Of a DNA stretch of 64,000 nucleotides, positions 1-34,530 are shown in pieces. Location: positions 11,051,199 to 11,115,198 of the forward strand of contig OU342821.1 in the NCBI GenBank assembly GCA_910591455.2, written 5' to 3'. Source of the stretch: Pholis gunnellus (lineage: Eukaryota > Chordata > Actinopteri > Perciformes > Pholidae). A program made the position numbers and the translations under genes. Each line of letters opens with the position of its first letter. Within the stretch, counting starts at the first letter, position 1. A model generated the notes under the pieces. That model was not told the origin of the DNA and searched no databases. It saw only the letters and a program-made list of their open reading frames with translations.

Positions 1-2375
1 CCACAGTGATCTTCCTAATAGCGAGGTCACAGTGTTGCTTCTCGCCGTTGTCTTTCTGCTGCATGTACAGTGTTGCAGCTCTGCTGGGCGTTGAGATTAA
101 CTAGCACCAGTGCGACACACAAACAGAAACATCACTCCAAATGGAGGATATAAGGTCCTGATGAGGTGCAGATGTGTCTTAAGAGTCAAATGCTTTGCAT
201 GCGCTTAATGTGGATGTAGAGATAAAAGACTGAGAAAAAGGAAAACACCAGAATTCAAAAAGAGACAGTTCTCACCATTAACCTTCTCGTCCCCTTTAAA
301 GTGTTCAAAAACTCCGTCAGTGCTGTTTTATCCTTCTCACTGGCCTCTCTGTTGGACTTTTTACCTCTTCCTTTCCCTTTCTTCCCTTTTTTCCCTTTAC
401 CCTTTTTCTTGGATCTTTGTTTTTCCTGTGTGTCATCCTTTACATTCTGCTCTTTTTTATCTTCATTGTTTTTCCCTCCATTTCTTATCTTCCCTTCTTC
501 CACAGCGGAGACAGGCCTGCAGTAGAATAGAAGAACAAAAGGACTTTGATGTTCATCCAGCTCTAAAAAAGCACTTATGTCTGGTGTAAAGAGATGAAGA
601 GGCATGACCTACCAGATGGGAACACAAAATCTAAGCAGGGCTTTGACATCCACACTCTTTTGTCTTCTACAGTATGTTTGAAAAATGGACCAAAAATATG
701 AAGATAGTACCTGTCTTTCTTCACTTCATCGTTACTCTTTGACACAGATGGAGGGCTGTGCACTCTTTGCTGTCCGTTAGAAGACGTCCGACCACCACTG
801 CTTGAGCCCTTTCCCCTCGTGGACCCCGCGGCAGGCGCCTTACGGATAACAAACCTCGACCGTCCGCTCAGTATATCCTGGATTTTACTCTTCAAGGCAG
901 CTTTTTTGTCCAGGGGAGGTTTTCTTTGTAATGCCACGACAGAAGTCACATTACCTCGCCTCTGAGGGCTCAGTATCATCTTCTTTTTCATCTTTTTTCT
1001 TTTCATCACAACCTTCTTTTTAGTGGTTTTACACCTAAATTAAAAAAAACAAAAAACATTTTGTCTGAGAGGATTTGTCTGAGTAGATATTTCCTACAGA
1101 ACTTCAATTAGAATTACATTAAAACATGTGTGCTATAAATTGGATAGCACACATTAACATCTTACACAACTCTTACAAGCTGAAGATTAATTTTTAGAAT
1201 GTGAAATGTTGGTCATTTTCCCTACAACAGCATTACTTTCAATTGAAAGTGCACTGACTGAACTTGTAATGTCTTTCCTCTATTCTCTATCTGTAGAGGG
1301 AATGACACAGTGCTACAGTGCTATAATGGAACCTCAAGTTGGATCCTTTTCTGGTCATCTTCTCCAGCTTCCTCACGGGGAGCTGATCAATGAGCTCCAA
1401 AATCGCCTCAACACGGACCGGATAAGGGAAGCGCTCACTGACCCGCAGGTTCTTCTTCAGAACCAGCATGGTGAACCCTTGCTCCTGAAACAGTTGTTGC
1501 AGTATAAAAACTCAAGCGCAGGTACCCACAAAGGAGGAACAGACAAATTCACATTGATAAAAATAAATAATTCAAATGGGCTGCAACTTGTATATATCTT
1601 GTTGTAAGAATAACTGGTTACCTGGCTGGTAAGCTCCAGGTAGTGCAGCAGTTTGCTAACTGTGTCAGGGTCCAGGCTCTCCACGGTGGCGTCTCCTTGG
1701 AAAGTTGTTTTCTGGATCCGACCTTCCATCATGGCATTCTGGATGATGGTGATGATGAATGTGTCTCTTTCTGCTAGACGGCAGTTCAGCCCTTTCTGAA
1801 AGAGACAGGGAGAGACAGAAGAGATAGAAAGGATGCTGTTTTTAGTGAAATTACTTCGTAATATTTGCCCAAATTTAATGAAACCAATTTGAAAACAATC
1901 TATAGAAGGTATAAATAAGTCAGTTGAGTACCTGCTCCATGTCTTCCAGCTGTTTCTCCATCATACGAAGGTAGTGGTCATTGTGTGATGGGGCTGTTAT
2001 CACCCACAGTCGCTTTTTACCTGGAGGAGAGAAGGGGTACTGTAAGTACTGTACTGTAAACAGACAAGTATAGTTACATCCGCTGATCAGTGCATTTGAC
2101 TTGCCTGCAAAGTCCGCCAGGAAATCCAACTCCGGGCCCAGGCTCGATGAGGACTCTCCGACCCCTCTGTTGTCTGCACGATCTACGTCCAACCCCAACC
2201 CTTGCTCGATGCCCGGAGGGAGGTCTGAATAGTCTCCCCAGTCCCTCACGTTAGGGTCCAGCTGAACCTTGGGCTTGCTGCGACTGATGCCCGGCCAGGC
2301 GGTGAGCCAACCCGGGTAGCTCCAGAGAACAGCAAACAACAGCAGAGGCCAGTGTGAGTTATAGAAATGAAACAT
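1..2375 (-). CDS. ccdc80-like: CCDC80-like secreted matrix protein, 5' part (runs off the left edge)
   Basis: Seven exons read leftwards: 2375-2105, 2020-1932, 1795-1622, 1484-1333, 1034-711, 516-276 and 100-1. They join without a frame break into 450 codons plus one base. Residues 1-26 (MFHFYNSH then a hydrophobic LLLFAVLW core) look like a signal peptide. Residues 91-230 match the first DUF4174/P-DUDES domain of CCDC80 (GKKRLWVITAPS, then LDPDTVSKLL, then a YPVRVEAILELIDQ stretch). Residues 230-408 are a Lys/Arg- and Ser-rich linker, shorter than the Thr/Pro-rich human one. Residues 409-450 begin a second DUF4174 domain (GTRRLM, MQQKD, LAIRKITV). No sushi domain is present, which argues against SRPX/SRPX2. 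The family is extracellular and binds matrix; that role is inferred from homology. The start has A at -3. The introns are short (84-298 bp). Intron 1 has a GC donor and the rest are GT-AG. The third domain and the stop lie outside the window. Which teleost paralogue this is cannot be decided here. Confidence 0.9.
2021..2104 (-). other. 84-bp GC-AG intron of the ccdc80-like gene
   Basis: On the minus strand exon 1 ends ...TTTGCAG and the next bases are GCAAGT, the consensus of the minor GC-AG class of U2 introns. The acceptor is CTCCAG before GTAAAAAGCG. Only this join gives the family-typical Phe-Ala-Gly-Lys-Lys-Arg reading into the DUF4174 core. No GT donor nearby keeps the frame. Confidence 0.8.
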
Positions 2376-2816
2376 CCTTGCTGATACGGTTGAGTGGCTG
2401 GTTCGTTGATCAGCGGGAAGTGGTTAGCAGCTCACAAATCCTCCTCTGAGTATAAAATACATTTGTGCTAGATCATAGGCACCAGTGATGCATCTGACAC
2501 AGACTAGATGGATTTGTGAGCTGTTTAAAAGTGATTTAAGAGTGTAAAAGCTCCAGAACGTCGATCACAAAAGTTGAGAAGGTTAAAGGCTGAAGAATTC
2601 TGTGTCCTAAAAAAACAGGTGGACCCAATCGGACATGACTGTCAAAGGTAAAAGAACGGCAAAGACTGCAGGGATGTTAGCCTCTCTCACCAGCAGAGAG
2701 AAACTGACTGAAGAGACTTCCCTCTCCTTGCACACATGCGCTCCTGGTTCACATTATACCCCGGGACCGTTAACAGGAAACTCAAAGAATTTTCTGGGAC
2801 TTCAAAGCATTTTCTT

Positions 2817-2820
2817 TCTC

Positions 2821-2875
<55 letters not shown>
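2817..2875. repeat. (TC)n microsatellite
   Basis: About 59 bp of TC dinucleotides with a single C-to-G type interruption near 2832. It lies about 440 bp upstream of the ccdc80-like start codon. Confidence 0.97.
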
Positions 2876-2876
<1 letters not shown>

Positions 2877-5174
2877 ACACACATTCTCTGTGTGTACGTG
2901 TGTGGTGCTGCTTTCTCCCACAGCTCACTGGTTTGGTGTCCATTCTCAATAGAACAACAATCAGTCACATGCAAAACAGACACATTTTTTGTAACATTAG
3001 TCGGATTGAGGGCAACTGCCCCACTGTGTTTCTGATCAAGAGAGTAAATGCCTATAACTGCTTCGGGGGTGCTGCTGTGTGTCTGATCCTGACCTCTGAG
3101 CCTCCTCCAGAGAGAGGCAAGTGAATAGACAATATCCCCGCAAGGATCAAATACTTGTATTATTATTTAACCTGGTGATGATTGTATTTGACTGTTTTCT
3201 ATTTCAATATCTGTCACTATCCATCAGAGACCGGCACCGACTATTGCAGGCTGCCTCACATGTGTAGGAGGTGAAAAAACAAAACAGACTGTTGACAGAC
3301 TGAGGGAGTGAAAGTGGGAGATCATGAGCAGTTCATCTTAAAGCCATTTGTTCAACAGGAGTAAAAGCTTTTAAATGAAGGCAAATGGCCGTGACCATAA
3401 ATAACCCGGACAGTCTAGAAAAGTTCACACCAGTTCAAAGTTGTGAACCTGAGACAAATGTGCCCATAGGTGAGTTAACCCTGAAGACTCTCTGCCAGGA
3501 AAAAGACATTCATTCCTCCCATCACTGCCCCATAAATGCTCCACCAATTAAACTCTTAACCTCATCAAACTAAGTGATATGATAAAAGCTGTTGAGGGTT
3601 TTTTTTTACGATTGTGAGTTGCTCTGCTCCTTGACCTAAAAAATACACATGTTGATTAAGTTTGTATTACTATGTCACTGAGGAAGAAGAAGAAAAGAAG
3701 AGAGAATGAAACAAAAAGAAACTATAGACGTTCAAGCGAAGCTAATGCAATTAGAAGAGCCGTCTTTAGGGTGAAAATCTGAAATGAGAACCAGGCGTAG
3801 CAACAATGCATTCCACTCTCTGAGCCTGATAAAGAGAACCAGATGATCAATATGTGAGAGAGAGTATATACGCATACGCATTCAGTACATATACTGTAAG
3901 TGAAGTGAGTGTCAACACAGGTTCTGTCTCAATGCCACTTTTTCATTTGCAAAGATTTACAGTTCAAAGACAGCCAACAACCTCCAACGTGTCTCTACAA
4001 ACACAGAAACACAGATATATACAATTTGTCCCTCACAAGCACTAAATGTATAGCACATGGGCACTGCATGAGTGAGACATTATGCATGAACTGACTGTGA
4101 GGAGGCGAGAGGAGAGAATTGCCTTCACGTAAATAACATTATGATCGATTTCAGAATGTATCATGGAAGCTATAAAGCATCTAGATACATTCTGCCCAAA
4201 ACCTCCATAGAAATTCGACTTTATTTATGATTACTGTATTCAGTTTATCAGACCAGATTATAATTTTCTCATTTCAAGGAGCAATGAAACTTAAAAATAA
4301 TCCAAGATGGGAGGAAATGAGTTCATGACACAATGTAAAAAAAACAAACCACTCCTTAGAGGAAAAACATGAGTTTTGCACCACATGTCTGAACAACTGT
4401 GCCATTGCTAGTAGTGTGAGTGGAACTGATTAGTCCATGAAGAGGGGCTGAAGGGGGCCAACGAAAGTTCAACTATAGGGTTGAAATCCTGGACTATAGG
4501 CAGTTCATATTGTTTTGATCCTGTTTGAACAATTTGATAAAGAAGATCAATACTTTTAAAGATTTGTTTTAAGTAAAAAAGAAAATTGTTACATATGCGA
4601 AAGTATCAGTTCTGATATCCTTCTCGTCCACATCTGTTTATCATGATGTGATGCTTGAGATTGCACATACTGTACATCTATTGAGTCAAAGCCCCCTTTC
4701 CAGTGATCACACACCACCATCCACATATCTGAACACACTGGATCTCTTACAGCGGTGTATGATTATCTGCACCAGTTGAAGTCTCAAAATGAGGGCCAGG
4801 TGTTCAAAAAGGAGGAGGGATGCTGTGCAAAGTGAAGATCTATGCATTTTTTTATGTAATACATTTTTCTGTATTACCAACTTGGCAGCAACTTCAAAAT
4901 TGTATCCCACCTCTCTCACGGTGTGAACTGGTATAGGACAATAGTTATTATTAATATGGTATAGAAAGTAGTTGGATGGATGTTGCATTGACCCATGCCC
5001 CTTTAACAGGATTAGTCCGCCATGTATGACATATTTGTATTCAGATGTATATATAAGTCAATGTGAAAGTCCATTTCATTACTATTTAGTATAGAAGGAA
5101 TCAATAAAAAACATTTAAAAAAGACTATTTCCCCCCCACAATGTGATAGTGGATATATGGTAAAAGAGCGCTCC

Positions 5175-5215
5175 TCAGTGGAAGTATTCAGATCTGCACC
5201 TTCAGTAAGATTTAA
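5175..5215 (+). repeat. Possible fragment of a hAT-like miniature element
   Basis: The wording cagtggaagtattcagatct resembles the 5' end of the abundant teleost repeat that is present almost complete at 33963-34530. Only about 40 bp match, so this is a weak call. Confidence 0.35.
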
Positions 5216-5579
5216 CCATTGTTTGGGACGCCATTTCTCATATAGTAGAATACACGTATATGTGCTGCTTATTTTTTAAATAATTTTTAAATAATTGCGT
5301 ATGCATTTTCATTGTTTGTCTATTTAGAAATGGACTCGTGCATATGCATCCTGCAAAGAGGTTTAAACAAAATGTCTACATAAATGAACCTATAACTGAT
5401 CATGTTAAGGATAATAATGCAAAATATGAACCTTAATGTTGCCCTCAATTAATAATATGTTGGGTTAACTGTTGGTAAAACACTGTTTAAACTACATTAG
5501 GCCTATGAATGACTGTGTTATGCCTCGTCAGCGACAGCACATTCAAAGCAGTCGGATAACCTCTGATGCATCATCTCAT

Positions 5580-5679
5580 ATGATCCAATAAAACTGCTTT
5601 ATCGGCCGCTTTCAGCAGACCTCTTCCGGGTCGACAAAGAGTTCGCCTCTGCAGCACAGAGCCAGGACTATTGGCAAAG
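5580..5679 (+). promoter_or_regulatory. nnt: Probable nnt promoter and non-coding exon 1
   Basis: A local CpG-richer patch carries a CCAAT box (5585-5589) and an ETS-type TTCCGG core (5624-5629). The ETS core is typical of GABP/NRF-2 sites in promoters of nuclear mitochondrial genes. It is followed by a good donor, AAAG|GTCAGT, after 5679. Animal NNT genes have a non-coding first exon spliced to the exon holding the start codon, and this patch is 1.8 kb before the acceptor at 7453. The transcription start is not visible, so the left edge of the exon is a guess. Confidence 0.55.
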
Positions 5680-6389
5680 GTCAGTCGAGTCGTCTGTCGG
5701 TAATCTTCCCACTCTCACTTTTCACCATGCAATTGTTTCGTTTTTGCATTTCTGCGCGTGTGCAGGTGTCCTTTTGAGTCACGCGTCGCCTTTCGTGTGC
5801 GAGACATGTGTATTAGCTCCCGGAGAAAAGCGCTAGCTAGCTAGCCTATGTTAGCTTTCAGCCCCGGCTAAATGTTGCAGACAAAAGGAGGAAAGTGGCA
5901 GGCACAACAATCATGTTTATCTGTGACTCCATAGCATCTGCAATGAGCACCAAAAACACATTTAATCCACCAGTTTTACGCTTTCGTTTTTGTTATGGAT
6001 GACACACAGTTGTGAGGCAGAGTTGCCAGTGGAAGCAGTTGATTTATTTGTAATTTATTGGGTCATAAACGTTGAATGAGCCGTTAGCTAGAGGTTGAGA
6101 GCCCTTCAATTCCTGACCCGCGTTTAATCCGGATTCCGGACAAAGCAAACCACTGTGATTCCCGAGTGTGACTCCGCGTTCATCCGTTTGATGAGCTAAC
6201 GTTGTAGATGTAGCAAAATGTGGAACTGAATCTGTGCGACTCATTTTTGATACTTTTTGATGACGTGGTAGCTTTAGTTTTTCGGTCTTAATTTAACACA
6301 CCCATGCTGTAGCTGCACTGAGATAAATCAATGAAGTGAATCCAGTTCCCCAAATTTACAGTTTGGGTTTTCTGTGATAGTACATTTAA

Positions 6390-6430
6390 TAAGTTTTGTT
6401 TTTTGATTGTTGGTTGGACAAAACAAATTG
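6390..6430 (+). repeat. Short fragment of the teleost 'GGCTGCAACTA' hAT-like repeat
   Basis: The stretch with tttgattgttggttggac and acaaaacaaattgga matches the middle of the repeat whose larger copy is at 8060-8390. It lies in nnt intron 1. Confidence 0.45.
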
Positions 6431-6629
6431 GACTCACTTTAACTGTTTCTGTAAGACTAAAAATAGCTGACATGACATAATTAACAACCTACATTGAAAA
6501 CAGACGACCTACTTTGTGCTTAATATGCCGATGCTGTTCCCTTTGATTCTATAGCTTTGATTGAAAGTAATGCTATATTGATCCTTTGACTCAAATACAA
6601 TAACATCAATAACAACAAATAATGTCAAG

Positions 6630-6785
6630 TTCTTAACAGCCAATAACTCAAAGATATTCAATTTGCAAAGACACAAAAGGAGAAAAGCAGCAATTCTCTT
6701 GTTGGACACAATTTCACCTTGATAAATGACCTAAGTGATTAATTAATTATTATTACGCTACTTTGATTAATTGTCAAATAAATTC
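6630..6785 (-). repeat. Partial copy of the 'GGCTGCAACTA' hAT-like repeat, reversed
   Basis: Read on the minus strand, the stretch contains GCTGCTTTTCTCC followed by AAATTGAATATCTTTG. It is flanked by ATTAATT-rich terminal wording. These are the internal and end motifs of the same repeat as at 8060-8390. It lies in nnt intron 1. Confidence 0.55.
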
Positions 6786-7514
6786 TGCTCTAGTTCCAGA
6801 TCTAATTGAGTTGTGGTCTTTATTGTTGTCCGTTTTTAATTTTAACTTTCCCCCTTAACTTGATGTGTTTTTGACCTTTTATCTAAAACAGCCTGTTTAC
6901 TCTTTATCGCCAGTCTATTCTAGTTTAACCCTACCACATCAGCTAAACTATCCCAGTCTATCCCAGTTCCATTATCTCCCTTTTTAGAGTAAACATGCAG
7001 TGTCCCTCATGCTGTCTCCTGCCTTAGAGTCGGTCAGTAGGCCGTGATTGTCCTTGATTTACAACTTAATTTACAGATGTGTCAGTTTTGTTTGTCCTTG
7101 GAAATAGGACACAAGTGTACATATGCCTGTGTCCAGTATGTGTGTTGGATTTGAGTCCAAGTGCATGTAGAGGAAAGTGTGTGACCTATTGCATAAACAT
7201 AGGTCATAAGTGTGTTTGATCTACAAGGGAACAGGGTAGGATATATTTATGTAAAACTTGTGAGTGCAACTTAAAGTCCTACTTTTTCAAATGGAAGACT
7301 ATTTGCAGTTTAATTGAGATCTGGTTATGGTGGATAGAGATATTGTCACACATACATGTTCCCTCTTTCTTTCATGTACTTTCATCCTCTTCTTATTTAC
7401 CCATAACCCCCCTCTGTCTTCTGGTGCCCTTATCTCATTTGTCTCTTCTCCAGGAGGGGTGTTGTGTGTCCTGTTGAGCTCCTCCTGTCGGTTAGTGTCG
7501 GGTGTGTGTGCACC

Positions 7515-29863
<22,349 letters not shown>

Positions 29864-32300
29864 GGCGGACGCCTCTACTAAGAAGCACACATGGAGCAGA
29901 GAGGTGGAAGACGATGAGTCAAATGTTTTCCCCAAAAAATATCTCCACATTTAATGATCTTTGTCCGATTTGTGACTCAGCCAATTGAGCAAAGATGATT
30001 TCAAAGCTTTTGGCTCATCCTTCCTATCGTCTATGAATAAAATAAATTGCAATGCTTGCTGTAAAAAGACACGCGCTTGTGCAATAGGAGCCAAGCGATG
30101 CAGATATTGTAGTTTTTATTTGTGCCCCCACTGTGGTAACGTGCAACTTTTATTTCTAGATGTTAAAGGAAGGATGCGTCAACCATTTGCATGTGGTTTG
30201 TGTAATCTGCAGAGCAACCGGCAATGTCTTCTTCATTATAGACACCTATATTAATGTAAAACAACAATCAGAAATGTAGATGCAGACAAGTTTAATTTCA
30301 CTGTTATGTTGTTTTAGGAGATAGTTGATTTTCATTTCAGATGAATTGTAATTCAAAAGGAACAAAAGCAGAGGTATAAAGGTGAAACCCAAGAGAACGA
30401 GGTATGAGAGAGTTGAGCACCAATGTTTTTAACTGTTCTCTCCCACATTTTCTCCAATTTTCTTTTGTTATCGGAAGGCAATTTGGTGTTCCCTTTTTTA
30501 TATACAGATCTATGAGGTCTGTTTGCTGAAAGGCTAATGTCTCACCTTTTTCTGTGCAAGTAAAAAGAAAAAAAGCAGAATAGTGCAACATTTTTGAAAA
30601 GTTCTTTCAGTTCCAGTTTTATACGGTGCTAAAATATTTTTGTATTCGGTCCAATAATTATCACAAACCGAGAAAATCACATTTTAGAAGCCATAGCCAG
30701 TGATGGGAATCTAGTCATGCTGTTTGCTTTTTTTCTTTTCACTTGTGTCTAGTGATGACCTCCACCGATGCTTCTAGTGCAGCAGTCACACGTGGATTCA
30801 AAAAGATTAAAGAGCCATTCAAACCGCTTCTATCAAGCATTTAATGCAATAAACCAAATGGATCCGACCTTTTTAACCATGACGCCACAGAAGTGATGTA
30901 ATGCTAGGAAAGACTACCACTCCTACGAACAAATCTCTGGTAGCTGAATGGATTCACTGATGTTTTTGCACCAGGTGCATCACATCACCCTGTGTGGTTC
31001 TGATGTTACAGTACATGTGATGCTAGCCGTTGGCCTTTACGGTAAAGAAGGGTTTTCTTTTTTCTTTTTGAAGTGTTTGTGGCTCCATCCACTCCAATGT
31101 GTGTGTCCTCATTATTTTTCTAGCGGGAAATGAAGGATTACTGTTTGTAAACTAGGGCCAGATGTTAACCTGACTGTCATGCAAAGGGTCTCAAGCAACA
31201 TTGCACTTGATTCATTCAATTTGCTGCCACATTTCAGAATACATGGAGTGTTCAACATTGTTATTAAGCATTTCTAAATTGAAATTGTCCTTTTCATTTT
31301 CCATAAACGTAAACATAAACTCGTGCCAAAATGTCCCCTTTTACACTCAATCTACGGCACAAACCTAAAGATCACTGACAGAATGTCAGTCGCTCCCCCT
31401 CGACACCCAACTATCTCATAACTAAAAACACCAGAAACTTGGTCCATGAACTTTAGATTTTTAAATACGGTTGAATCGCTGCCATCCCTTTCACAGTTTT
31501 GATGGTTAACGATACAGTAGATGAATTGGTGAGAAGTTTTCCTGGTGCGAGGTTTGAAGAACAATAGGTCATTAGGTGACAGGTCAGCAGGTCTTCGTTG
31601 CTTTTAAAAAAAGTGCTGTAAGAAGTTAGTTGTTATAGTTTCATCCTGGGACCCGTATACATTGACCATGACAACTATCCTACCTCTCCTTAAAAAGACC
31701 AATAACTTTACAGAGGACCCTGATCTGACCAATCATGTTTGACTAAATCTACCACAGGATGTCTGACGGACCAGTCGTTTTCTATCCACACACCTGAATT
31801 CAACCAGTCCGCTCTCATGTATCCTAAACTTGACCGGCTGCCTCCTGTTTTGTGTTCTCGTTGCGTTTTTAACCATCAGACCTCAGCTTTCGGCTGGATA
31901 GTTTACTGTGTGTTGTGCAAGTGTAGAGCTGCAGATGTCATTAGCGCTCACGAGGGGTTATTGTTCGTCCAGGTTCATTTACACAAATACATTCTTTAGG
32001 GACTATGAAATTGAGATTTTGCTTAATATTTGTTGTAGCTTGTTGCCATTTTCGAGGTATTGATCAAATGAATGGAGAAAGAGAATATTAATAGTTTTGC
32101 CGATGTGCCCCCTTGTACCCTTACCGGTATCGTCTTCTTGAGGAAGTATTTTTGTAAAGAGGCACCATATTTGTGCAGAGCAACAATGGGGTTTTGAGGT
32201 TGTACAATGTTTCAATGCACCGTGTAAGGGAGATGAAATGTACTGTGAATGTTTTTCCCCTTTTGTTTATCATGGAACAACTTCATCCCTAATAATAAAC
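29864..32300 (+). other. nnt: nnt 3' untranslated region (extent inferred)
   Basis: No further exon follows the stop at 29863. Canonical AATAAA hexamers are at 30036-30041 and 30041-30046 (an overlapping pair about 180 bp after the stop), 30848-30853, and 32294-32299. The last is followed within 40 bp by GT- and T-rich sequence (gttgcctgaggctgtcgttc), as expected downstream of a cleavage site. Either short (about 0.2 kb) or long (about 2.4 kb) 3' UTRs are possible. I cannot tell which is used. Confidence 0.5.
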
Positions 32301-33603
<1,303 letters not shown>

Positions 33604-33962
33604 AGATAGCCACGGCCTGATAAGCGCTAAGGTGACAGCCTCCTCAGCTCAAGCTGAGTCTATTGTCACACCGCCAGTATTTACCCAGAGTGCTGAAGGA
33701 CAGCCAGCATGTTCCAGCCACAATAAGCCTCCATCCCTCCTCTCTGCAGGGATGGTCTGTCCTCCCTGGAAAATAAAAAACAGATTGTTTTGCCTGTGCC
33801 TTGCATGCAATTTGACGTGGAGAATATTTAATTATTCCTGACGACAGTCTGTTTTGCTGGGTGAATCCTTTTTTTAATCTTTTTGATGATGAGACTTATG
33901 TGGATTCCATGTTTGATAAGGTCATTGAGCGTGCATGTAGACGTGTGTGAGAAGAAAATAGG

Positions 33963-34530
33963 CAGTGGTAGATGAAGCGTTCAGATTATTTTACTTTCAA
34001 AGTAAAGATGCCACATATCAAAATTAAGAGTTAAGTATAAACACAGACATGTAATCAGCAACATACTACAGTATGACAAGTAAAAGTATGCATAATGTCC
34101 ACTTTTAGACATGGGTGGATGAACCTGGTAGGGGGCTAAAATGATCTTTTGACTCATATTGACCCCTTGTTTGCCTCAGATGTACATTTTAATACAGGCC
34201 CCCTGGTAGACAAGACGGGTATCAATACAGAACCCGGGTTGAGGCTCATATCATTTCAGATGATTTTGCTTTAGTGGTGTAAGCTACTGTATATGTATTT
34301 TTACAATACATCAAAATGCATAATTTCATATGGTAGTTGATGGAGCTAGATTCTTCTCACTGCATGTACTGGTGGGTAGTTTGATATATAACAGTGCATC
34401 ATATATTATAGACTGATCACGTTTTGTATATAAAATCTCGACCCACAAAGTATTTACCTCTGGAGGGGAGTAGAAGTATAAAGTACCATTTAAGGTACCT
34501 CAAAATTATACCTTTATAATCCCACCACTT
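33963..34530 (+). mobile_element. hAT-type non-autonomous element (about 568 bp)
   Basis: It begins CAGTGGTAGATGAAG and ends CCCACCACTT, near-inverted termini of the CAGTGGTGG/CCACCACTG type. Left-end wording (gttcagattattttact, acaagtaaaagtatgcata) and right-end wording (ggagtagaagtataaagta, taaggtacctcaaaattata) match an abundant teleost hAT-derived MITE. The 8 bp flanking each side are aaaatagg and aaaataca, identical at the first six positions, which fits a decayed 8-bp hAT target-site duplication. No transposase reading frame is present. Confidence 0.75.

Larger units (their letters stand above)
2376..5580. other. Intergenic region between divergent ccdc80-like and nnt genes
   Basis: About 3.2 kb separates the ccdc80-like start codon from the nnt promoter. 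It should hold the 5' UTR and promoter of the ccdc80-like gene on the minus strand (roughly 2376-2600), but I see no convincing TATA box there. The rest is AT-rich single-copy-looking DNA with one (TC)n tract and a possible repeat fragment near 5175. All open frames are under 100 codons and lack splice or homology support. Confidence 0.6.

Noticed and set aside
255..605. A stand-alone 116-codon gene beginning MPLHLFTPDISAF on the minus strand
   Set aside because: Its first part is intron read-through. The real coding part is exon 6 (516-276) of the ccdc80-like gene.
29985..30254. 89-codon cysteine-rich open frame (CRYCSFYLCPHCG-like) after the nnt stop
   Set aside because: It starts with TTG, not ATG, lies inside the inferred nnt 3' UTR, overlaps polyadenylation signals and has no splice or promoter support. 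The cysteine pattern resembles a zinc ribbon only by chance.
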